Shown here: in pieces, positions 1 to 6,752 of the stretch | Layout of the letters: every line of letters starts with the position of its first letter | Numbering within the stretch: position 1 is the first letter of the stretch | Program-made: the position numbers and the translations under genes | Origin: JAIRQK01 sp047974135 | GTDB taxonomy: Bacteria > Campylobacterota > Campylobacteria > Campylobacterales > Campylobacteraceae | Direction of reading: 5' to 3' | DNA: 18,857 nucleotides | Assembly: GCA_047974135.1 (NCBI GenBank) | Contig: JBKECC010000013.1 | Span: 1 to 18,857 of the forward strand | The notes under the pieces: generated by a model | Seen by the model: only the letters and a program-made list of their open reading frames with translations | Told to the model about the DNA's origin: nothing | The model's database searches: none

Positions 1-42
1 CAACATACTAAAATGTAATGATTTGAGTGATAACATATTCAT
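1..42 (-). CDS. 5' end of an unidentified leftward gene, cut by the window edge
   Basis: On the minus strand an ATG at 42-40 is preceded by GAGG (53-50) at a spacing of 7 bases and opens a frame that stays open to the window edge, 14 codons (MNMLSLKSLHFSML). This is a good ribosome binding site and start arrangement, but the peptide is too short to identify. It diverges from the ComEC fragment to its right. Because the N-terminal half of comEC is missing exactly here, this could be a gene of an inserted element or simply a rearranged neighbour; that is inference. Confidence 0.35.
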   Translation of the reverse strand, partial: MNMLSLKSLHFSML

Positions 43-77
43 TATATAACCTCGTAATTTTAAGATTTATTTTATCA

Positions 78-125
78 TAAAGTAACACTATTAATGAAAT
101 TTTTAAGGTTTAAAGTAACACTATT
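78..125. repeat. Direct repeat of 15 bases, period 33
   Basis: TAAAGTAACACTATT occurs at 78-92 and again at 111-125, a period of 33 bases or about three helical turns. It lies upstream of the leftward start at 42 and just before the ComEC fragment becomes readable. The core GTAACACTAT occurs once more, inverted, at 11208-11217 between aguA and acs. The pair could be a tandem regulator site, transposase-binding repeats at the end of an inserted element, or a chance duplication. Confidence 0.5.
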
Positions 126-646
126 TTTGCGGTTTTACAAACGTCTTAAACTTTGAAGCATTAGCTCTTACAACTCTTTTTTTGATAGCAATATTTCCAC
201 ATTTGATGTTCAATATAGGGTTTATACTCTCTGTTTATGGGGTGTTTTTTATCTTTGTGTTTTTAAAATATTATCAAGATTTATCAAAATGGAAATTGGC
301 TCTATTTTTAAATCTTTGGTTATTTGTTGCTATGAATCCAATAGTTTATTACTGGTTTGGAGTTGTAAATTTTCAACAATGGGTTTCTATACCTCTTAGC
401 ATATTGTTTGTTCTGTTTTATCCACTCGTGACGTTTTTACACTTATTTGGTTTTGGAGGGATTTTAGATGAATTTATACTTGAATTTTTAAATTTTAATA
501 CAGTAAGTGTGATGTTTAACACACCGTTTTGGTTACTTTGCCTCTATACTATTTTCGCTCTCTTGTGCGTCAGATGGAAACTCTTCATGTTTGTTATCTT
601 CGCTATTGGAAGTGGCTACTTTTTTGTTAGTCTCTCTTACATGTAA
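119..646 (+). pseudogene. comEC: ComEC/Rec2-type competence protein, C-terminal fragment
   Basis: The frame is open from the stop at 116-118 to TAA at 644-646 and encodes a very hydrophobic protein of about 175 residues. The run NFEALALTTLFLIAIFPHL followed by FNIGFILSVYGV matches the ComEC pattern (ALAL...P..LFD.GF.LS...V). It is followed by a WLFVAMNPIVYYWFG stretch and an SIPLSILFVLFYPL helix, as in the last third of the competence domain. In C. jejuni a competence-family gene (Cj1211) sits in this position next to the YihY gene. Family members are about 400 residues or more, so the N-terminal half is absent. There is no ATG start in this frame before 206; TTG at 182 has no ribosome binding site. 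A short frame 94-156 (MKFLRFKVTLFLRFYKRLKL) could be more of the same protein in another frame. The 3' end overlaps the opposing YihY gene by 114 bases. ComEC identity is by pattern and synteny, not by search. Confidence 0.5.
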
Positions 647-1411
647 AAGATAACAAAGCTTTACACCATAAAGAAAAATAACCCAAGAAGCGTATATCCA
701 AACAAAGAAGAAAAGCACAACACTAAAAGAGCCGTAAATGCTAAGGTAAGTTTTGTTGTAAGCAACATAATACACAAAAAGATTTTTAGTTATATACCAA
801 GTAAGTGAAGCTACAAATGATGAAAAAAGACCAGATTTAATGCTAAGTTGTGTGCTTGAAGATATCATATAAATAGTAAAAAACAGTACCCAAACAACAA
901 GATATGGGAAAATAGATAAGAAGTTTATAGAACTTGTAAAGTTTGTACTATTTAAAAGATTTTGTATAAGACTCGAGAGATAAAACGAAGCGCCAAGTGC
1001 GATTGGAGCTAAAGTTATAAGCGTCCAATAAGTTGAAAGTGCCTGCCAAAATGACCTTGGACTTGCGTGCATGATTTTATTTATGATGTACTGATAATCT
1101 TTAAAAAACATAGCAGCAACAAATAAAACTACGATAACTCCCATAACTCCCATTTTAACTGTGTTTTCCAAAAATGTGTCGATATATCCAGAAATCACAT
1201 CTTGATGTGAAGGCAGTAGTGAAGACATGATGAAAGATTTGATATTTTCAAAACTATCAGCAAAACTTGGCATATTTGTAAAGATTGACAAAGATATGAG
1301 AAGAACTGGAATGATTGAAAGCATCGTATGAAAACTAAGACTTGAAGCGTAGTGAAACAAGTCTTTGTCTAGTGCTTTATCAACCAGATTTATCACATCT
1401 TTTAATTTCAT
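533..1411 (-). CDS. YihY/UPF0761 family inner-membrane protein ('ribonuclease BN' by old annotation)
   Basis: The product is 292 residues with about six hydrophobic segments, typical of the YihY/virulence factor BrkB family. It opens with KLKDVINLVDKALDKDLFHYASSLSFHTMLSIIPVLL, and the A(S)SLSFxTxLxxxP motif marks the family start. The name rbn is historical; true RNase BN is a different, soluble protein, so no nuclease activity should be assumed. The C-terminal 35 or so residues are a hydrophilic, Glu/Lys/Ser-rich tail and overlap the convergent ComEC fragment. I chose the ATG at 1411-1409, which overlaps the glcD stop as TGATG; a TTG one codon earlier (1414) is possible. Last gene of a three-gene leftward operon. 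Confidence 0.85.
   Translation of the reverse strand: MKLKDVINLVDKALDKDLFHYASSLSFHTMLSIIPVLLISLSIFTNMPSFADSFENIKSFIMSSLLPSHQDVISGYIDTFLENTVKMGVMGVIVVLFVAAMFFKDYQYIINKIMHASPRSFWQALSTYWTLITLAPIALGASFYLSSLIQNLLNSTNFTSSINFLSIFPYLVVWVLFFTIYMISSSTQLSIKSGLFSSFVASLTWYITKNLFVYYVAYNKTYLSIYGSFSVVLFFFVWIYASWVIFLYGVKLCYLLHVRETNKKVATSNSEDNKHEEFPSDAQESENSIEAK
637..646. repeat. TTACATGTAA palindrome copy at the comEC/yihY convergent overlap
   Basis: Copy 1 of 15 of the dispersed palindrome. It lies inside the overlap of two convergent genes. Its last three bases are the TAA stop of the ComEC fragment, and on the other strand it encodes Leu-His-Val in the YihY tail. Confidence 0.85.
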
Positions 1412-2793
1412 CAAAGCCCCATTTTAAATGGATTTAGTATATTATTTGGGTCGAATGCCTTTTTTATAGAACGAAAAAGATTCATCTCTGCATCACTAAA
1501 AGCAAGGTGCATAAAAGGAGCTTTTGAAAGCCCAATGCCATGCTCACCACTTAGTGTTCCTCCAAGTGCTACCGTGATTTTAAAAACCTCTTCGATTGCT
1601 TTGTGTCCGATTTCAAGTTGAGCTGGATCACTCCCATCAACCATAACGTTTGTATGAACATTTCCATCGCCAGTGTGACCAAAACAAGGGATTTGAACTC
1701 CATATTTTTTTGCAACACCATTAAATTTTTCAAGTAATTCAGGAAGCTTGCTTCTTGGAACCGTAACATCCTCATTTAATTTTTTACTACCATAAATAGT
1801 TATAGCTTGAGAACAGTTTCTTCTTGCAAACCATATATCTTTTGCTTCTACTTCATTTTTTGCCAGTCTAAACTCACTACAACCATTTTCTTTAAATACA
1901 GCTTCGATTTTATTCATCTGTTTATTTAACTCTTCTTCTGTATCGCCATCAACATCGGTTATCAAAAGCGCACCAGCATCTTTTGGTAAGCCTTTGTTAA
2001 ATTTTTCTTCAACAGCACGAATACAAAGATTATCTAAAAATTCCATAGCAACAGGAGTAACGCCACTTGCCATAGTTTTATAAACAGCATCCATGGCTAT
2101 ATTTACGCTTGGGAAAATTCCCATAGCAGTTTTTTTCATCTTTGGTTTTGCTATAAGTTTTACAGTTATCTCAGTGATAACAGCTAGAGTTCCTTCGCTT
2201 GCTATCAAAATACCAGCTATGTTATAACCAGCAACATCTTTTATAGTTCTTTTGCCAGCTCTTATAATCTCTCCACTTGGTAAAACTGCCCTAAGTGCCA
2301 TAACATAATCTTTTGTGATACCATATTTTGCTGCTCTCATACCACCAGCATTTTCGCTTACATTTCCGCCGATTGTTGAGTACTCTTCGCTTGCAGGATC
2401 AGGCGGATAAAAAAGCCCTCTCTCTTCAACGGCTTTTTGTAAAGCCATATTTACAACACCTGGTTGTACAACTGCAACCATGTTATCCATATCAATCTCA
2501 ACTATCTTATTCATATGTTTTTCAAATGCTAAGATGATTCCACCTTGGATGCTAAGCGAGCCACCAGTAAAACCACTTCCAGCACCACGAGGAGTTATGA
2601 TTATTTTATTTTCATTGCAGTATTTTAAAATCTCACTTACATCTTTCTCATCTCTTGGAAAAACAACTGCGTCAGGTTCAAATCTGTTTCTTGTAGCATC
2701 ATATGAGTAAGCAATGAGGTGAGCTTTGTCTGCATAAACATTATCTTCACCAACTATCTTTTTTAAGTTATTTACATGTAAGTTATCAAGCAT
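1411..2793 (-). CDS. glcD: GlcD-type FAD-linked 2-hydroxyacid oxidoreductase
   Basis: The 460-residue product has the layout of the FAD-linked oxidase / 2-hydroxyacid dehydrogenase family (GlcD, D-lactate dehydrogenase, D-2-hydroxyglutarate dehydrogenase). The N-terminal FAD-binding domain contains PRGAGSGFTGG (68-78) and PPDPASEEYSTIGGNVSENAGG. The C-terminal cap domain contains the GHTGDGNVH motif and the conserved GGTLSGEHGIG near the end, where family metal and substrate ligands lie. It probably oxidises a D-2-hydroxyacid such as glycolate or D-lactate and passes electrons to the respiratory chain; the exact substrate cannot be read. No glcE or glcF partner is nearby. The start ATG overlaps the stop of the upstream gene by one base, and its stop overlaps yihY, so translation is likely coupled. 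The order matches C. jejuni Cj1212c-Cj1214c. Confidence 0.9.
   Translation of the reverse strand: MLDNLHVNNLKKIVGEDNVYADKAHLIAYSYDATRNRFEPDAVVFPRDEKDVSEILKYCNENKIIITPRGAGSGFTGGSLSIQGGIILAFEKHMNKIVEIDMDNMVAVVQPGVVNMALQKAVEERGLFYPPDPASEEYSTIGGNVSENAGGMRAAKYGITKDYVMALRAVLPSGEIIRAGKRTIKDVAGYNIAGILIASEGTLAVITEITVKLIAKPKMKKTAMGIFPSVNIAMDAVYKTMASGVTPVAMEFLDNLCIRAVEEKFNKGLPKDAGALLITDVDGDTEEELNKQMNKIEAVFKENGCSEFRLAKNEVEAKDIWFARRNCSQAITIYGSKKLNEDVTVPRSKLPELLEKFNGVAKKYGVQIPCFGHTGDGNVHTNVMVDGSDPAQLEIGHKAIEEVFKITVALGGTLSGEHGIGLSKAPFMHLAFSDAEMNLFRSIKKAFDPNNILNPFKMGL
2772..2781. repeat. TTACATGTAA palindrome copy inside glcD
   Basis: Copy 2 of 15. It lies at codons 5-8 of glcD, where it encodes the Leu-His-Val of MLDNLHVNN. 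Confidence 0.85.
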
Positions 2794-3533
2794 TATTCTA
2801 TCCCAAGTAAAGCTTTGTAATGTAGGTCATAGTTTGAAACTTTTGCACCCTTCCACACAAACCAAGAATCTTTCACGTTTTCAGATATTCTGCTATAAAA
2901 AGGCAGTATAACATCTTCGCTTTTGTCATCATCTTGCAAGCTTATAGTTCTTAAAATCTTAAAAGAGTTGCAATCAGTAAAGTATCCTTTGTCGCCAATA
3001 CTAAAAACAACTAAACCAGTTAAGTTTAAGTTGCATAACTCTTTAAATTTTTCGTGATCTGGATTTGGAAGATATTTTTTTGCTAAGTTTGCTGCGATTA
3101 TATCTGGATGAACCCAATCAATTAAATTGAAGTAGTTAGTTATAAGTCTAAATTTTTCATAATTTGGAGCAACTATGATAGCACGGTTATATAAGTAATT
3201 TAGATACACTTCATCACCATTTTGAGGGATAAGTTCAGCCTTTGGAAAAGTATTTTGTTCTAGAACATCATAAGGAGTTAACTCCAAAAGCGCCTTTGTT
3301 CCATCTTTTGCTAAAACGGTAGCTTTTGCTATGATTGTTGAACTTGTACCACTAAATCTATGTATTACTATACCACTTGAGCCGATTTCTATTTTTGGTG
3401 AATCTGGAACGGTTGCGCGGTTTTTGTGAACTGTGTCAAGAGTTGTTCTATACTCTTCAAAGAGAGGCTTATCTTGTATGGCAAATACAAGAGTTGCAGT
3501 AAAGATGAATAACCAAAGTTTTTTAAATAGCAA
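2793..3533 (-). CDS. Exported protein with PgbA-type (plasminogen-binding) N-terminal domain
   Basis: The product is 246 residues with a clear signal peptide (MLFKKLWLFIFTATLVFA). The mature part, with SSGIVIHRFSGTSSTIIAKATVL, a LxPYDVLEQNTFPKA segment and PQNGDEVYLNYLYNRAIIVAPN, resembles the conserved N-terminal domain of the Helicobacter PgbA/PgbB family, which in most Campylobacterota occurs alone in a short periplasmic or surface protein. Plasminogen binding is a property of the Helicobacter proteins and is not shown for the short forms; the real role here is unknown. The start is a TTG at 3533-3531, supported by AAGGAG (3544-3539) five bases upstream; no ATG lies there. First gene of the operon with glcD and yihY, equivalent in position to Cj1214c. 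Confidence 0.7.
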   Translation of the reverse strand: MLFKKLWLFIFTATLVFAIQDKPLFEEYRTTLDTVHKNRATVPDSPKIEIGSSGIVIHRFSGTSSTIIAKATVLAKDGTKALLELTPYDVLEQNTFPKAELIPQNGDEVYLNYLYNRAIIVAPNYEKFRLITNYFNLIDWVHPDIIAANLAKKYLPNPDHEKFKELCNLNLTGLVVFSIGDKGYFTDCNSFKILRTISLQDDDKSEDVILPFYSRISENVKDSWFVWKGAKVSNYDLHYKALLGIE

Positions 3534-3704
3534 AATAGCTCCTTAAATTTTTATACAAAGACTGATTATACAACAACAGCGGTAAATATAAATTGATAGA
3601 AAAGATTTTTTTTACATGTAAAGTTATCATTAAAATATATATAAAATTTATTAAGTAAAATTAAGTTAAAATCGTCCTTTCATTCAAAAGAAGGTTTCTA
3701 TACA
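3534..3704. promoter_or_regulatory. Divergent intergenic region, pgbA-like gene / csd3
   Basis: This 171-base, very AT-rich gap must hold promoters for both directions. It contains one full TTTACATGTAAA palindrome at 3611-3622. The rightward gene has the ribosome binding site AAAAGAAGG (3686-3694) ahead of ATG 3705. A TTAAAAT at 3666-3672 is a weak candidate -10 but lies close to the gene. On the minus strand the palindrome gives TTTACA with TATCAA 18 bases on (3598-3593), a possible promoter for the leftward operon. None of these is strong. Confidence 0.4.
3611..3622. repeat. TTTACATGTAAA palindrome copy
   Basis: Copy 3 of 15, the full 12-base form, in the divergent gap between the pgbA-like gene and csd3. 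Confidence 0.85.
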
Positions 3705-4880
3705 ATGATTTTTAAAAAAATTGTCATCTTTTTGTTATTTGTCTCATCCCTTTTTGGTGCTTACGTTGAAGAGTCTTCTTGGAATAAGGGTGAAACCTTC
3801 CTAAACTTTCTAGAAAACAATAATATTCCACTCTCGCTTTACTACAACCTTGACAATGAAGATAAAGAGTTTGCAAGTGAAGTTTATGCTGGTATGAAAT
3901 ACTTTATGTTAAAAAATGAAGATGGTGATACAAGGCAGATTTTAATACCAATTGGTGGCGAACTTCAAATACATATATATAAAGAAAATGATGGAAATTA
4001 TACTCTAAACTTAACCCCTGTTTCATATATAGAGGAGAGAAAAGAGTTAGCTGTAAATATGGAAATATCACCATATCAAGATATTTTAGACAAAACAGGA
4101 AATGCACTTTTAGCTTATGAATTTGTAAATGCATTTAAAGGAAGCGTTGATTTTAAAAGACTTCGTGCAGGAGCAAAAGTAGTTATACTTTATGATCAAA
4201 AAACAAGACTTGGCTCACAAATGTCAAATCCAAGGATTATTGCAGCTTTGGTTGAAAACAGAGGAAGAGAAGATTATATATTTTTGTATGATAAAAACAG
4301 ATATTTTGATAAAGATGGTAAAGAATTAGAGGGATTTTTTCTAACGATTCCACTTAAATACACAAGAATATCCTCTCCTTTTACATTAAAGCGTTGGCAC
4401 CCAGTTTTAAAGAAATATCGCGCTCATCTTGGTATTGACTACGCAGCCCCAAAAGGAACGCCAGTAAAAGCTGCCGGAAATGGCAAAGTAACCTTTGTTG
4501 GTGTTAAAAATGGTTATGGAAATACAGTAACTATAAGTCATGCAAATGGTTACATGACGCTTTATGCGCATTTAAATGGTTTCAAAAAAGGGTTAAAAGC
4601 TGGGCAAAGTGTAAACAAAGGTGAACTGATAGCTTATGTTGGAAGTACAGGAGTTAGTACTGGTCCGCACATTCATCTTGGGCTTTATAAAAACAATCAA
4701 GCTATAAATCCAAACAGCGTTATACAAGTTACGAAAAGTGCTCTTGCAGGAAAAGAGAAAAAGGCATTTTTAGAATATGCAAAAGAGATGAAAGACAACT
4801 TGGCAAATATCTATGAAAATGCAAATACCCCTATAAAAGAGCAAGCGTTTACATATATGGTAAATATAGATAAAGAGTAA
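3705..4880 (+). CDS. csd3: M23 (LytM) peptidoglycan peptidase of the Csd3/Pgp3 type
   Basis: The 391-residue product starts with a signal peptide (MIFKKIVIFLLFVSSLFGA). It has a long N-terminal part (about 20-230) containing the IPIGGELQIHI segment of this family, then a C-terminal LytM zinc-peptidase domain. The zinc ligands are visible as HxxxD (His241, Asp245 in HLGIDYAAPKGTPV) and HxH (His322, His324 in GPHIHLG). Domain order and length fit Helicobacter Csd3/HdpA and Campylobacter Pgp3, D,D-endo/carboxypeptidases that trim peptidoglycan cross-links and set helical cell shape. Whether this cell is helical cannot be told. The position after the Cj1214c-like gene equals that of Cj1215 in C. 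jejuni, which supports orthology. Start supported by AAAAGAAGG. Confidence 0.85.
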   Translation: MIFKKIVIFLLFVSSLFGAYVEESSWNKGETFLNFLENNNIPLSLYYNLDNEDKEFASEVYAGMKYFMLKNEDGDTRQILIPIGGELQIHIYKENDGNYTLNLTPVSYIEERKELAVNMEISPYQDILDKTGNALLAYEFVNAFKGSVDFKRLRAGAKVVILYDQKTRLGSQMSNPRIIAALVENRGREDYIFLYDKNRYFDKDGKELEGFFLTIPLKYTRISSPFTLKRWHPVLKKYRAHLGIDYAAPKGTPVKAAGNGKVTFVGVKNGYGNTVTISHANGYMTLYAHLNGFKKGLKAGQSVNKGELIAYVGSTGVSTGPHIHLGLYKNNQAINPNSVIQVTKSALAGKEKKAFLEYAKEMKDNLANIYENANTPIKEQAFTYMVNIDKE

Positions 4881-4901
4881 AATAAAACAAGTAAGTCAGA
4901 A

Positions 4902-5477
4902 ATGAGAGATATTAAAATACTAAAAATAACAGACTGCGAATCTTCAAAGTTTTTACAACCAAAGTCTATTTTCTATACTCAAAACGGAGTTGAAAAAAGA
5001 TGGGATTATATAAAATCTCACGATAGTGCATCTTGCATTTTATATCATACACAAAAAGATGCGTTTTTGCTTGTAAAACAGTTTCGACCAGCTGTTTTTA
5101 TAAACAATGAAGGAAGTGATGGCTTTACTTACGAAATGTGTGCAGGCATTTTAGATAAAAATCTAACTCCTATTGAAACTATAAAAGAGGAGATTTTTGA
5201 AGAGTGCGGTTATGAAGTAGAAGTTAAAAATATAAAAAAAGTAACTTCATACATTTCAAGCGTAGGCATAACTGGTTCTCACCAAAATATATTTTTCACC
5301 AAAATAGATGAAAGTATGAAAAAAAGTGAAGGCGGTGGAACAGATGATGAGTGCATCGAGCTTTTTTTCTTGCCAAAAAGTAAAATATTTGATTTTATAA
5401 ACGATGAGAGCAAATCAAAAACACCAGGAGTGCTTTTTTCACTCCTTTGGTATTTAAAAAACGAAGCAAATCTATAA
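4902..5477 (+). CDS. Nudix hydrolase, ADP-ribose / nucleoside-diphosphate-sugar type
   Basis: The 191-residue product contains a Nudix box in GILDKNLTPIETIKEEIFEECGY. Glu16, Glu19 and Glu20 of the box (EExxEE), the metal-binding core, and the terminal Gly are kept. The usual Glu at box position 7 is Leu and the usual Arg at position 15 is Glu. The segment FLLVKQFRPAVF ahead of the box and the EMCAGILD lead-in resemble ADP-ribose and UDP-sugar diphosphatases. Likely role: hydrolysis of nucleotide sugars in housecleaning; substrate unknown. It follows csd3 by 21 bases on the same strand and is probably co-transcribed. No good ribosome binding site is visible. Confidence 0.8.
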   Translation: MRDIKILKITDCESSKFLQPKSIFYTQNGVEKRWDYIKSHDSASCILYHTQKDAFLLVKQFRPAVFINNEGSDGFTYEMCAGILDKNLTPIETIKEEIFEECGYEVEVKNIKKVTSYISSVGITGSHQNIFFTKIDESMKKSEGGGTDDECIELFFLPKSKIFDFINDESKSKTPGVLFSLLWYLKNEANL

Positions 5478-5480
5478 AAG

Positions 5481-5510
5481 TATTTACATGTAAAAGTTTA
5501 CATGTAAATA
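5481..5510. terminator. Bidirectional hairpin made of two TTTACATGTAAA copies (Nudix gene / aguB)
   Basis: Two palindrome copies (5483-5494 and 5497-5508; copies 4 and 5 of 15) lie two bases apart between convergent genes. The whole forms a perfect inverted repeat with arms 5481-5494 and 5497-5510. It is AT-only apart from the CATG cores and has no long T run, so it is not a classical intrinsic terminator, but its place between two facing stop codons suggests termination or transcript-end protection for both genes. Confidence 0.65.
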
Positions 5511-5511
5511 T

Positions 5512-6384
5512 CTAATCTATAAACCTTTTTAAAAGCCCATCATAAGTCTCAATCCTTCTATCTCTTAAAAATGGCCAAATGCGTCTTACATCTTCACATC
5601 TTTTCATGTCTATATCACAATATATATTTTTCTCACTCTCTGTATCAAGTTCTGTTAAAAATTCACCTTGTGGGCCGCAAACAAAAGAACTTCCCCAAAA
5701 TCTTATGCCATTAAGCACTTTTGCGTCATCCTTTTCAAGTCCAACTCTGTTTACAGAGATAAGCGGTAAGCCGTTTGCTATCGCGTGTCCTCGCTGAATC
5801 GTTATCCAAGCTTCGCGTTGTCTATCTTTTTCTTCTTTGGCGTCTTCGTCAAACCAGCCAATAGCAGTTGGATATATTAAGATTTCAGCACCTTTGAGTG
5901 CCATAAGTCTTGCAGCTTCAGGATACCATTGATCCCAGCAAACTAAAAGTCCTATTTTGCCAACGCTTGTTTTGATTGGCTCATATCCAAGATCACCGAT
6001 AGTAAAGTAAAATTTCTCATAAAATCCCGGATCATCAGGTATATGCATCTTTCTGTATTTTCCAGCAACTCTTCCATCTTTTTCAAAAATAACTGCAGTA
6101 TTGTGGTAAAGTCCAGCGGAGCGTTTTTCAAAAAGTGAGGTAACTAAAACCACCTCATTTTCTTTTGCAACCCCGCTCCAAAATTTTACATCCTCATCAA
6201 AGTTTTCTGCTAAGTTAAAATTGTCCACATTTTCATTTATGCAAAAGTATCTATCTTGATGTAATTCCCCTAGAACTACAAGTTTTGCACCGTTTTGTTT
6301 TGCCTCTTTGATTCTTTTACATGTAAAGGCTATAGTCTCTTTTTTTGTGTTGTGATATGCTTGTTGAACAAGTGCTACTTTCAT
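5512..6384 (-). CDS. aguB: N-carbamoylputrescine amidase
   Basis: The 290-residue product is a carbon-nitrogen hydrolase (nitrilase superfamily) with the full catalytic triad: Glu40 in VVLGELHQ, Lys112 in KYRKMHIPDDPGFYEKFYF and Cys149 in LLVCWDQWYPEAARL. The DDPGFYEKFYF loop and CWDQW nucleophile elbow are characteristic of N-carbamoylputrescine amidohydrolase, which splits N-carbamoylputrescine into putrescine, CO2 and ammonia. It completes the agmatine route whose first step is AguA, encoded 3.8 kb to the right on the same strand. The start ATG has GAGGA upstream (AATATTGAGGATTTTTT before ATG). It ends in TAG. A palindrome copy lies within codons 20-23. Confidence 0.92.
   Translation of the reverse strand: MKVALVQQAYHNTKKETIAFTCKRIKEAKQNGAKLVVLGELHQDRYFCINENVDNFNLAENFDEDVKFWSGVAKENEVVLVTSLFEKRSAGLYHNTAVIFEKDGRVAGKYRKMHIPDDPGFYEKFYFTIGDLGYEPIKTSVGKIGLLVCWDQWYPEAARLMALKGAEILIYPTAIGWFDEDAKEEKDRQREAWITIQRGHAIANGLPLISVNRVGLEKDDAKVLNGIRFWGSSFVCGPQGEFLTELDTESEKNIYCDIDMKRCEDVRRIWPFLRDRRIETYDGLLKRFID
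6316..6327. repeat. TTTACATGTAAA palindrome copy inside aguB
   Basis: Copy 6 of 15, the full 12-base form, at aguB codons 20-23 where it reads Phe-Thr-Cys-Lys. Confidence 0.85.
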
Positions 6385-6455
6385 AAAAAATCCTCAATAT
6401 TTTAATGTTTAAAAATCTACCATATTTTATGTAATAACTGTTTTAATTGTAAATC

Positions 6456-6474
6456 TATAATGATAATTAAAGTT
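6456..6474 (+). promoter_or_regulatory. Fur-box-like operator over the feoAB promoter
   Basis: TATAATGATAAT at 6456-6467 matches 11 of 12 bases of two adjacent Fur hexamers (GATAAT); the third hexamer is poor. The first six bases, TATAAT, also make an ideal -10 box, so a bound Fur would cover the promoter. The site lies 54-65 bases before feoA. Iron-responsive repression of feoAB by Fur is well known in proteobacteria; the site itself is a motif call only. The rest of the gap 6385-6520 holds nothing else I recognise. Confidence 0.55.
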
Positions 6475-6520
6475 GTAACATAATAATATTAAAGATTATT
6501 TTTAAGGGGAATTTAGGTTT

Positions 6521-6751
6521 ATGAAGACACTAAATGATTTATCGTTAAATAAAAAAGGCGTCATTCTAAGTATTGATGCCGATGATGAACTTTTATTAAG
6601 ACTTTTTTCTTTTGGCATCCACAAAGGTACAGAATTTTTGGTTAAAAACTTTAGTATTGCAAAAAGCACAGTTGAAATAGAAGCTGGAAAAACGTTAGTT
6701 GCACTAAGATATGAAGAGGCCAATAAGATACAAGTAGAGGAACTTTTCTGA
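6521..6751 (+). CDS. feoA: Ferrous iron transport accessory protein FeoA
   Basis: The product is 76 residues, the normal size for FeoA, a small cytoplasmic SH3-like protein that assists FeoB. The pattern fits: an N-terminal LNDLSLNKKGVILSI, a central LLRLFSFGIHKGTEF segment (the family's L..LG..pGt.i) and a closing V...G.TLVALRYEEANKIQVE strand. The ATG at 6521 follows AAGGGGA (6504-6510). The stop is one base before the feoB start, so the two are translated together. Confidence 0.9.
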   Translation: MKTLNDLSLNKKGVILSIDADDELLLRLFSFGIHKGTEFLVKNFSIAKSTVEIEAGKTLVALRYEEANKIQVEELF

Positions 6752-6752
6752 T

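Noticed and set aside
1..125. Insertion sequence end
   Set aside because: A direct repeat and a leftward start beside a broken gene are suggestive, but no terminal inverted repeat, target duplication or recognisable transposase sequence is visible in the 42 coding bases available.
94..156. Small rightward ORF of 20 codons (MKFLRFKVTLFLRFYKRLKL)
   Set aside because: No ribosome binding site is visible and it overlaps the direct repeat and the ComEC frame; it may be a frame-shifted part of ComEC, but it cannot be supported as a gene.
533..1411. YihY as ribonuclease BN
   Set aside because: The family is an integral membrane protein without nuclease motifs; the rbn name came from a mistaken assignment.
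1569..1775. Short frames antisense or out of frame within glcD, csd3, acs and napA
   Set aside because: They lie wholly inside well-supported genes and have no ribosome binding site or family resemblance.
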